Shown here piece by piece: positions 40,869 to 50,659 of a stretch of DNA of 64,000 nucleotides; the stretch's first letter is position 1, and every line of letters begins with the position of its first letter. The stretch comes from Symsagittifera roscoffensis (taxonomy: Eukaryota; Xenacoelomorpha; Acoela; Convolutidae). The stretch lies in assembly GCF_963678635.1 (NCBI RefSeq), contig NC_087064.1, positions 20,448,509-20,512,508 of the forward strand, in the 5' to 3' direction. The notes under the pieces were generated by a model that was not told where the DNA came from, did not search any database, and saw only the letters and a list, made by a program, of their open reading frames with translations. The position numbers and the translations under genes are program-made.

Positions 40869-43013
40869 TTACTCGACCACATCGAGTTGTCCCTCCAGTT
40901 TCATCTTGGTCATGTTGGTTCGCGAGGGCCTGTAATCTTCAAGTACTCCAGATCCACACTGACTGATGATCTCCATCTCTAGTTTAGTGTCTGCTGGGGT
41001 TCGTGCAGTCTTCTTTGATTTCGTGGCTGTCGTGGTCAGACCTGCCAAGAGCATAGGGGGTATCAGGTTCTCTTTTTCTCCCCCGGTCAGCGTCGCACCA
41101 TCTCCTTGCCCGCTCTCGCCTGAACGACCTGCGCTCGTCAAAGAGGCCACCACTGCGCTGGCTTTTGACTTCACCACTCTCTGGTTCACGGCTCGACTTC
41201 CGGTCTTCCCTTTTAGCCGCTTCAGCCCCTTTCTGGCTCGTCTGACGGGTAATTTCTTCGTGACCGGCTGATCATCGTCTCTGTCCTCTGTAACTGACTC
41301 GGTCAGAACATCAGACTCCATGGAGTTCATTATTTTTTCCAGGACATTACGCATAATGGGTTGGTTCAGTCCCACCTTCATTATGGACTGCGTCCCATAC
41401 CGTCGTATCACGTCCCATGACCTTTCCATGAAGTTCACTCGGCTCCAGGTTGCCCCTGTCTTGCTTTCTAGTTCACTTTGGTATCTCTCCCAATCCTCTT
41501 CCGGCAGCGTACTCAGGAAGGATACCCTCATTGACTCTTCAATTTTTCTCCTCCTCGGTGACTCATGGAGCAATCTTTGTGGATCCCTACTTCGGCACTC
41601 TCTCGCCTGACTTATTGGGTCCATCGGGGATAAGTCGGCCGACGCCTCCTTTGTAGGGGACATGAAAGACGATCGCGTCATCAGCAATAGACTCCCATCG
41701 ACTTCCCCATCGTCGTCTTCACTGAACCGGTATTCTAGCAAGTCTCTCTCCAACGCTCCTAGATCCGTCTCACCCGGTTTTTCTGTCTTTCCCCCGATGT
41801 CGTCATCGTCCTGATCCATCAATTCATCGTCATTTGCATAAGGTTTCCGCTTAGGTCCTGAAGGGCCTTGTCGTGTGTCTATGCCCGAGTCCGGCCGCGC
41901 CGGTACGGTCATGTCTCCTGCGTGATAAAACAATTCATCGTTCACCAGGAATTCTACGGACTCCTCGCCATGTGGTGCCAGGTCCTCTATCGTTATGTAT
42001 GAGCCTCCTCTGCACTCCTTTGCCATTTCCAGCATCACTACTTTCACTTCTACTGACCACTTCAGTCTTGATAAGTCATCTGTGGGAGCATACACCTCCT
42101 TCCACATTTCAGCCGAGACCTCTGGTCTCCTGGAAGGTGGTGCTTTGATCTTTTTCCTGCTCCAAGCATCAGGAAATGTGAAGTCAAAAGTGTGCGCGGC
42201 TGCAACGCTCCAACTGATGAAGCGCGGCTCCATCCCTTCACTCCACTTCAGCATTCTCTTCTCTGCATCACGAGCTGCTCCGATGCGAGGGGCAATGACG
42301 TGAGATGTGACTCCCAACAACATCCTCCTTATCGGTGGGTATCGAGGGCATTGGTCCGGCAGCGGCCTGGACCCGGAAAGCCACGCTTGCTGGTTCTCTT
42401 TCGCGTGTGCGTAGGCTTCTGGCAAGAGTGGGACTCTCATTGCCGCTCCTGAATCTTTCACTACTGGTCTCAGATTCCAAAGCTTCGGGTTAAACTGGAT
42501 GTGGGAAAGGTCTTCGCGGCCCATTCGGCACTTGAAGTTGTTGTTGAAATCCATCAACACCCAACCTTGCTCCGCTATTCTTCCGAACAGCCTATCGTCG
42601 CTGGCCAGCCCTCTCAGCTCCCTCTGCTCTACCCAATTCAGCACGGAACAATCCACGACTGAGACCAGGTTGACATACAACACAGAATTCCTGTATGCCT
42701 TGACTTGCACGTCCGGGAACACGAAAGACATCACCGGTCCATACACCACCGTGACGAATTCCCGCAGTCCGTGAATCAGAGCCAACGGATCAATTCGCAT
42801 CATGACAGCCAAATCTGTCAGCAAGGGCATGCCACAATACTGCTTACACTCAACCGCATCCGTCGCCACCTTATCTTCTCCCGCGACACTTCTGTTCTGC
42901 TGCAAGAGATATTGGAGCAGGAGAGTCCTCCAGTCTTTCATTTTCCTGAGCGAGGCAGTTTCCAACTGCGCGTTGAACTCACGACTTGTTCCCTGGAGTT
43001 GTTCGGGGTAACG
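40869..43013 (-). pseudogene. Element 2 giant ORF, middle part (ORF C)
   Basis: A 698-codon open stretch (first residues ETASLRKMKDWRTLLLQYLL), in frame with the segment before it (single TAG at 43016-43014) and after it (single TAA at 40871-40869). An ordered N-terminal half is followed by an acidic region (DDELMDQDDDDIGG) and a basic C-terminal part (KLPVRRARKGLKRLKGKTGS) typical of nucleic-acid-binding tails. No catalytic motif was recognised. The stops look like point lesions because the frame and composition simply continue across them. Confidence 0.6.
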
Positions 43014-44421
43014 CTACAGCACAAGCAAATCACCCAGCCGACCGTAGGTCATGGCAATCAGAGTCAGGAGTCCATCCAATCTCAAATCTGCCAACGCTTG
43101 GGTGAAGAGGTTCGCCGGCCCCTTCACGAAATTCTCATGACCATTTGTCACGTACAGGGCTAATATCAGGCCAATCGACAGCTTCCTGATATCTTTGACG
43201 AAGCTCGCGATCAGGTTCCGATATGCCCTCGGATAGCACGTCGACAGGACGGATGGCGTCCATCCCACTCGCATTCCACCCAAGATGGCATCTGATCGTT
43301 CATATTGTGCCCTCGTGGCCAGTACGTCAGCTTGGAACTTGTCCAACAACATCGTGTTTACATCCTGCATCAATTTCAACATCATACCCCCAGCTAACTC
43401 CCGGGCATCAAACAAGTTCTTCAGATACACGTGTATCTCGTTGATCACTGCCGGCGCATGCTCGAACGCGTCCTCTCCCAAGGTGCACAGTCTTGGTGAC
43501 AAGTACAGCCATAAGTTGTTGTGCGGCTTCGTGCGCAAAGCCATTGCCATGAGATCTTCTTCCGCTGATGTCATGTTTTTCCTGACTGTCCTTCCCTGCT
43601 CATTCTCTGCGTGATCCATCTGTCTGAACCAGAGATCGTCAGCCACCTGTTGTACTAACAGCTCCAACCCCAAAACCTCATCTAACACCAACCGAGTTGT
43701 GCTACAATCTTTGAGTCCCTGTATGGCATTGGAAATGTCAGCCCAAACGGCAGGAAGCTCAGATCGGGATGGGTAATAATTGTTGGGGTCTACCACTCTG
43801 TTCGGGGCAGGAATTATCACGTTGAACCGTCCCTCTGCTATCGTTGTGACCATCGTGTATACAACCTGAAGGGGTTCTGGCAATGCAGCGTACCCTGGTG
43901 ACAACACAAAGACCACCTTCACTACATTTTGGGTGAAACGTTGTTTTGCTGCTGTTTCTACCTCAGCCATCGCCGAGAGCAATGTCATTATCGCCTCCCC
44001 TATGACCTCGTTGCTCGGGATCGACCCATCCGTCAGACGGGACAGCAAACCCCTGCTTTGCAGATGATCATTCGAGCCTGCAACCACTATCACCTAGGGC
44101 TCCATGCTGACCACCCTTCGCACACTTATCATCATGCCTATTGACTGTCCCCAGTCCAATTTAGGCGCCGTCAAGAAAATCACGTCGGGCCAAAAGAGAG
44201 AACGGGGCGTGTAGAGAATCCGAACTGGCCACAATCAGGTACTTGGCAGCTTTCATATCCAAGGGATCATAAGCGGCAAACAGCCCGTCACCGACTGGGG
44301 CCTTCAGTTCCCCGTATCTCCTGTCATCTCCATCCACCGTGGTCGTTCGGGGGTAGTCTCTTGAATATTCGCCAGGCGTCTGACCGGGTAGTTTAGCAAA
44401 CTGCCTGTACATCTTGTGATG
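43014..44421 (-). pseudogene. Element 2 giant ORF, second SGNH-like part (ORF B)
   Basis: Begins after a TAG (44424-44422). 83 codons run to a stop at 44161-44163, where the frame must shift; the continuing frame is cut by a TAG at 44096-44094 and then open for 359 codons. Across the breaks are SGNH-like blocks: KYLIVASSDSLHA (block I with SDSL in place of GDSL), VIVVAGSNDHLQSRG (block III, G-x-N-D) and NNYYPSRSELPAVWADIS near the end of the fold. No clear D-x-x-H is visible, so it may be an inactive copy. The rest is helical and unrecognised. Confidence 0.55.
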
Positions 44422-46818
44422 CTAGTTATTAGGCTTGTTATCTGTCTGAAACTTGCCCTTGCAAGCAGGTGGCGTCAGTTCCCTGGCTCTCTGGCGGACG
44501 TCCGTATAAGACCGGGTATTCAAAGGTCCAAAGGTATTGTCCTGAGGCAATCCATTCAGGTCTGCGTGCCGGAGCGTAGTCGTGGAGCTGAACTGCTCCT
44601 GCTCTGCTAGCAGCCAATCCACGCCCGGTATCCGATATAGTCGCGACACTGTGGGACTTTCACCGCCGATCATTCTCATTGCGTCCTCCCGACACGTCAA
44701 GGTATTCATGTTCAACTTCGTTGACATGTCCGTCTTGTACTGTCCCCAATGACTAGGGTCTGATCGGTTCCAAAGCAGCACGCTGCCTGGTTCAACTCCC
44801 TCCGCTGGCACGGCGCTCGTAGACAGTCCTGCTGCTGAAGCAGGGTTCGCCGTAGCGGGCAGTTTGTTCCTCCTAGACACGGTCTGGGAGTTATTCCTGT
44901 TCTGATCAACTGATCTCCCGAGTCTGCTTTCAAGCGGTTGTGTTCTGGGAGGAGGAGCAGTCCCTAGCCTCTCTCTTACGTTTGAGCTCGGAGCGATGGG
45001 TGCAGCTGTAGCCGTCTCCATTGCCAAGGGCCCTAGGCGGTTGACGAGGGGTTCGGGCACGCTTGCCTTCATTCTATTTCCTCCGGTCGAGCTGGTCCAA
45101 GCCAGAGAACTGGTCGCCCTCGACTCCTGCTCCACTTCCCTCAACTGCGTCTGAAAAACGTCATTGATCCAGTGTCTCCCTTGTTGGGTGTTGAAATGTA
45201 TTCCATCTCTGGTTAGCGCGATGAGGTCAATCATTCGCAGCATGTTCTCGAGATCCAGAAGTCGCAGCTCGCCAGGGTTGTTTCTCACCAGACTGCGGAT
45301 CATTTCGTTCCACCGTGTCACGTTGCCATTCATAAAATCTGCCACTGTGGTGCCCACCATCGGGTTCTGTGGTATCGTGCACAGCACCTTAAGCCTGGGC
45401 CTATACTTCTCCTTTAGTTCGTTCAGGAGGGATACCAATAGAGGCTCCCACTTGCTCTCCGGAGTCACTGGGGCTCTCGAGACGTCGTTGGTTCCCAGCA
45501 TTATTACCAGCGTATCCAGGTGATCTTCGCACTGGAATTCCATCATCTTGATGACCTGAGCCACTGAGGCTTCTCCAAGGGACAGAGTGGTAGTCTGACC
45601 ATAGACGAAGATCTCATTCAGATCCCTCACCAAACTGTCTCCTATGATCAAGTGGCGACTCCCTGGGGGAATTACCTGGTCGCTCGTAGCGGGGTTCCAG
45701 CTCATGTCATTCAGGCAGGCTCGAGGATGCTCCGCGGCCACTTGCGTGAACTGGTGACGTGCCATCAGATTCTTCCTAATGTCTACCACGCGGGACTTTT
45801 GAAAGGTTCCGCTATGCGCAGTCCCCGAGGACGCTACCGTGCGGGGTGCTCGCTCCGAACTATTGGATGAATGATCACGACGTTGGGAAGGAACGATCCT
45901 ACCCAATGTCCGCCCAGTGGTTCTGTTAATCTCATCCATTGTTGATCTGGCCACTTGATTGAATGATTCTTGGAACTGAATAGCGAGATATGTGTCAGAA
46001 GGGTCTGGTATCGTGTTCCTCTGACTGGGAGCAGACTGTTGTGTCTGCTGAGGAGCCTCGGGCCCTCTCGATGTACACAGCTCCTGTACGCTCGTCTTGG
46101 AGCGTGTGTCGCTGGATCCCTCCGAGGACTTCATTGTCGCCAGAACTTCCTGTGACAGTTGGCTCACCTTTGCCATATACAGCTCCTTCAGGTGATTTAA
46201 TTCATCCTCCTTGTAGGCCACCTGCAGATCTTCGTACTTCTTTTTCCATTCGTCTCTTTCTCGAGCTATCGCCCTATACTCCTGGAAATTGGCACACAGC
46301 TCGCTTTGATCTCTTTCTTTCTTCTCCGACGTCTCAATCGTCTCCGACGTCTGAATTTCTATTTCGCTCACCCTCACTCTCTTCGGAGGAGGAGCAGCTG
46401 TTGGAGAGTCGACCGAATGTGACGGGCCTGGCCCATCACGTTGTCTTTTCGCTCCGATGAGCGGCTGCGCAGGTTGGACCGGCAAGGGCATCTCACCTAG
46501 CCGGTGGTCCCTCTGTTCACCTAGTCCTGGCTCAAGAGCCAGGTCGTGGCCAGACATTTCTCCCCGCCGCCATCTCATCAGTCGGTTTCGAACTCTCTCG
46601 GCGGTCCCGGACTCACCGAAGGCCAACATCAACACGACTTCTGTAGGGCGATTCCCTCGATCCTCTCGTCCTAACGCACTGAGGAGCGCGACCACAAACA
46701 TCGCCATTCCCGGTTCTTGTCGTGTAAAGTCACAATCGATCAGCCGCTGATAGATCTCGTCTAGAGTCGCTCCTAGACTCGCTGAGAGGAATTCCATTAG
46801 TTCATTCTTGTCACCCAT
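44422..46818 (-). CDS. SGNH/GDSL hydrolase-containing protein of element 2 (ORF A)
   Basis: The ATG at 46818 (MGDKNELMEFLSASLGATLD...) opens 798 codons. The N-terminal domain is about 110 residues. Basic nuclear-localisation-like clusters (AKRQRDG, PPPKRVRV) and a coiled coil at about 165-225 follow. The SGNH domain spans about 385-555: HLIIGDSLV with Ser395, LGTNDV with Asn444, and RDGIHF with Asp538 and His541, so Ser, Asn, Asp and His are all present. A C-terminal tail of about 240 residues is Pro/Ser/Arg-rich. Family knowledge: SGNH enzymes are esterases/lipases, and related domains occur in ORF1 of some CR1/L2-type LINEs. There is no signal peptide, so it acts inside the cell. It starts about 620 nt after the integrase stop. 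Confidence 0.8.
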   Translation of the reverse strand: MGDKNELMEFLSASLGATLDEIYQRLIDCDFTRQEPGMAMFVVALLSALGREDRGNRPTEVVLMLAFGESGTAERVRNRLMRWRRGEMSGHDLALEPGLGEQRDHRLGEMPLPVQPAQPLIGAKRQRDGPGPSHSVDSPTAAPPPKRVRVSEIEIQTSETIETSEKKERDQSELCANFQEYRAIARERDEWKKKYEDLQVAYKEDELNHLKELYMAKVSQLSQEVLATMKSSEGSSDTRSKTSVQELCTSRGPEAPQQTQQSAPSQRNTIPDPSDTYLAIQFQESFNQVARSTMDEINRTTGRTLGRIVPSQRRDHSSNSSERAPRTVASSGTAHSGTFQKSRVVDIRKNLMARHQFTQVAAEHPRACLNDMSWNPATSDQVIPPGSRHLIIGDSLVRDLNEIFVYGQTTTLSLGEASVAQVIKMMEFQCEDHLDTLVIMLGTNDVSRAPVTPESKWEPLLVSLLNELKEKYRPRLKVLCTIPQNPMVGTTVADFMNGNVTRWNEMIRSLVRNNPGELRLLDLENMLRMIDLIALTRDGIHFNTQQGRHWINDVFQTQLREVEQESRATSSLAWTSSTGGNRMKASVPEPLVNRLGPLAMETATAAPIAPSSNVRERLGTAPPPRTQPLESRLGRSVDQNRNNSQTVSRRNKLPATANPASAAGLSTSAVPAEGVEPGSVLLWNRSDPSHWGQYKTDMSTKLNMNTLTCREDAMRMIGGESPTVSRLYRIPGVDWLLAEQEQFSSTTTLRHADLNGLPQDNTFGPLNTRSYTDVRQRARELTPPACKGKFQTDNKPNN

Positions 46819-47438
46819 TTCTTATCGTGTTGATTCTTGTTGTCGTGTAGTTTCTTCCGGTTCGTTTGATTCAATGAATTCAATAAACAATTTCTGATCA
46901 ATCAAGATCTAAAAAACAAGTCGCGACTTAAAACCATAATTTTTGGATAAAACATCATTCAACTCTTTAAAACTCTTCATTGAAATTCTCTTCTCAATTC
47001 TGATTTTTAAAATTTTAGCACCAAGGTGGATCGTGCACCTGTATTTTTGTCAGGGTAGCACAAATGAGCGCTGTCACCTTGATTACCTGGAGTATTCTAC
47101 GTCTTTTATGACACAAAACATAAAACATTTAATAGCAAGAACATAACACATAAACATCACACATCTATACTATCACATAAAAACATAATCCCTAATATTG
47201 TACCTAAAACCTAATCCTAATCTAAAACTTGACACTAATTCTTATCAAGTGAACTTAATAAAAACCACTTATCGCCAAATGCAATTCCTAGCTAGTACTC
47301 AGATAGTATTTTTTATGTAAGTAAACCTCTATGTCAGTTTCTGAAAATATCACATGTACAAGTGCGTACAACTCTCTCGGATGTAGCTTTCCCCTATTAG
47401 GATCATACACTGGTAACGAGAGAGAGGTCACTCCTCTC
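46819..47438 (-). other. Spacer between integrase and the giant ORF
   Basis: About 620 nt of AT-rich sequence (46830-47300 is mainly A/T), unlike the GC-rich coding on both sides. It could carry an acceptor site or internal start for the giant ORF. No motif is convincing. Confidence 0.4.
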
Positions 47439-49706
47439 TCAACCAAAAAAATCCCTAAGTCGAGTCAAGGCCAATACCAGGCTCTCTGGATCTACGTGTT
47501 GCCTATCAGTGGCCTTGGTAACCAGGAAGCACAAATATTTCCCTGGTATCTGTGATGCAACAGGGGGCAGCGCTATCATCCCTCCCACACCAGGCCTCTG
47601 GTTCCATAAAAATTCGATGTTTCTATACTCTTTTTTGAAATCAGCCGCTAGTGCTGTTTTGAAGCTTACGTCCGCGGTTATCGCTATAGCGCACGTGCGT
47701 TCCGTGAGTATAAAATCGCTGTCCATCATGACGATATTGTTTGAATAATGGTTCGGTAGGTCAAAGTACGATTCAAAAATTCGTCCAAAAGGTGGTTTTT
47801 TAGCATTCTCGCCCTCTGTCTCTAGTTCTCCGGTTTCTCTTGCCGATTTCAATTTTTTTATTATCAGATTTTTGGTTTGGGTGATTCCTACCCCCACTCC
47901 CCGGACAAAAATATCCATCGACGTCCCCGTCGATCGCCCAAAGTCTAGGAGATCGAAGTTGGATTGTGGAACTCGTAGAGGACCATCTGGGGCGACCCAG
48001 TTGGACTCGGTATTGTCATGACTGACATATTTGATGCCGTCTTTATCGACGTCCTGAATCGTCAGGATCGTCTCTTTTGGATCTGTCGGCAGATCATGGA
48101 GCCATTCGAGCACCCGCAAGTTCGTTAGTTCTTGTTCATGAGTCTGTTTCGCTTCTGGTTCGAACTCCACTTCCGGTTCTGATCGATCGTCGATCCAATC
48201 CTGATCCATGTCATTCACCAAGTCGATTTCTTCTAGCACCGCCACTTCGTCCAGTCCTACCAGCGAGTCCATCATATCACTTACAACTATCCTGTCTACG
48301 ACGAAATCCTCGCCGTACGGATTGTATTTCTTCTTGTGTTTTCCTCTCCTGCTCTGGCGTGTTTCCATGGTTAGAGGAAAGTCAGGCTGTATTCCTTTGT
48401 CAATTTCGGTTTGTTCCGGGCAGTCCCAGTCTTCATCGGCATAAGGTAGAGTTTCATCGTCCACCTCTACTCGCTCGGTCAACTCCAGATCCAGTGACGA
48501 GGCATTGTGTGGTTTGATATTTTCGTAATGAGCCGCTCTTCCAGTGATCAATCGATAAAAGCGACCTCCTTGGTGCACCTCTGTTATCTGAAACGGACCA
48601 CGCCATTTCTTTAAAAATTTCTTGGTTCCTTTTGGTGGAATCACTTCCTGGAACACCCAGACGTAGTCGCCAACTGAGTAGGCTTTTGCATCGGCCGTCC
48701 TTTCATCAAACCTCCTTTTTTGTCTAATTTGCGCCTGTTGCGTGTTCCTCCTGCATAAGTCATTGAGGTCCTGCTGTCTTTTAATAACATCCCGCACGTA
48801 CGTTTGCGGTGCTGTTCTCTTCCCCTCATATTCAGGGTAGAAAAACGTCAACGGAAGCGCTTTTTCGTGACTCGTTAGCATCATGTGCGGACTTATTCCC
48901 GTGGTGGAATGCTCCGTGCTGTTGTAAGCACGCATCACTTGCGGCAAGTGCTTGTCCCAGTCATCCATGTAGCGCGAGCAATAGACTCTCAGCATGGATA
49001 CCAGTGTGCGATTTTGCCTCTCGACTAGGCCATTCGTTTGCGGGTGATAAGTGGTCGAGTGGGCCTGCGCTACCTGCGACCTTTTCATTAACTCCTTCGT
49101 GAAATCACCAACGAATGCTTTGCCATTGTCCGATTGGAATGTGATGGGGCAGCCATGCCTCGCTATCCACACATTTATCAAATGATCGCATGTTTCTTCC
49201 GCCGATGCTGTGATGCAGGGTGCTGTCTCCGCATAATTCGTAAAGTGGTCGATCATTACCAGCACCTGATTATAGCTTGTTGCTGTCATGCAGATTTTCT
49301 GATGATCAATTTGCACCACTTCGTTGAATCCCGACGACTCTATTGACTGTAGGGGGAACCTTAGTTTCCTGGGATCCTTCGCCTGCTGACATGACAGTCA
49401 TGCGGCGATCCACTTCTCACAAGCCTTCTTCAATCCCGGCCATTCGAATCGTTTCTGTATCCTGTTGTACACTTTGTCCACGCCCTGATGGCCCATCTGA
49501 TCATGTGAGCGAAAGAGCAATTCGGTCTGGTGCAACTGTGGTAACACTATCGAATTGTATTTATGAAGGACCTTTTCCTCCTCTTTATGTTTACAAGCTA
49601 CGATCTTTACGTTAACAAGTCTTTTCTCTTCAGGTAGAATTGCTTCAAGATCTTGTAGCTGTCTTCTTCCAAGTCTCCCTTTCCAGGTGCTCCATTCTCG
49701 ATCCAT
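47439..49706 (-). pseudogene. Element 2 integrase with C-terminal extension (one TGA)
   Basis: An H2C2 finger (HDQMGHQG ... LSC) leads into a DDE core: QIDHQKICMTATSYNQVLVM with the first Asp, FQSDNGKAF with the second and GLVERQNRTL with Glu. A GPY/F-type module (KWRGPFQITEVHQGGRFYRL) follows, and then a roughly 320-residue acidic extension not needed for integration. An in-frame TGA at 49400-49398 replaces the first Cys of the finger's CxxC. Everything else in the core is intact. The frame overlaps the preceding linker frame between about 49700 and 49607. Confidence 0.85.
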
Positions 49707-50659
49707 CTCTTCAGACTGCTCGTCATTCTATCATTTCGTTGAGCCCTTAGGAGATCCGACAGCCTGTACCTGGCTTTCAAATACGTCTTTACCACGTTCA
49801 TTTGCCCACTCATTATTTCCGGAGCATGAGCGTCGTCCATCAACTTGACACACCATATATTTTTCAAAGGCGTCGCTTCCTGCACAGATGGTTCCAGATT
49901 GGTACGGACGACCGTACCATTAGGCAGCAATCTGGTTGGGCGTTTCGAAACTGCTATCAGCTCGAGCTCATCTGCGGCATTATCTACCACAGTGCCCTCT
50001 TCATCTGAGGTGTACCTGTCCCTGTCTGGATCCTGATGCGTTTCTCGGTCCAGCCCGCGCTGCTTCCAGTCTACCAACAAGGAGTGGATTACGATCTCCG
50101 ACATATCGGAATTGGAAGTTGTTTCAGATGTGTTGTCCCAGGACTGGGATCTCGAGTCAACACATGAGCCGACTGATTCCCCAACATCATATTCCAAGTT
50201 GTCTGAGATGTTTCTCGACTCCCCGGACAAAACTCTGTCCATTGGTCGCTTTGAATCCGACTCCCCGGACGAAATTCTGCCCCTAGGTGGTCTCGTCAAC
50301 CTCTCCCCGGACAAGTCGTCCTGCACGGGCTCAAAGGTGTCAGACTCCTCAGACAAGTCGTCCTTGACGGGCTCGAAGATATCAGACTCCCCGGACATTG
50401 TCTCGTCCCCGGACGAACAATCTGGGCTCGGCTCGTATTCTTCTCTTGCATCCGTGAAATGCACTTTCCTCGCGAAGCTAGATCTCGACTTGATCCTGAC
50501 TTCCTCAGTGGCTTGGGTCTGATTCAGTGTCCCATGTTCAGTGAACGAAGTTCTCAACAAGACCTCCTTCGGCATCGAGCTCACCAGCTGGTTGACTATC
50601 GACCTGCAATCCCGTTCAACACCTCGGCTACGAATGGACACTGGCCTCTTCTCTGTTCT
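49607..50659 (-). pseudogene. Element 2 pol linker with SGES repeats
   Basis: 344 open codons in the frame of RNase H, separated from it by a single TAG (50662-50660). The middle part (about 50200-50420) has five or six degenerate repeats built on SGES/SEES followed by an acidic spacer and (F)EPV.DD, encoded by recurring TCCCCGGAC (plus strand). The region is acidic and probably disordered. Comparable Gypsy elements have a much shorter RNase H-integrase connection. Confidence 0.65.

Noticed and set aside
38174-44424. Stop-codon readthrough or reassigned stops linking ORFs A-D
   Set aside because: Attractive because all stops are single, but TAG, TAA and TGA all occur, true frameshifts and micro-duplications are present, and pol of the same element has similar lesions. 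Decay explains all of them.
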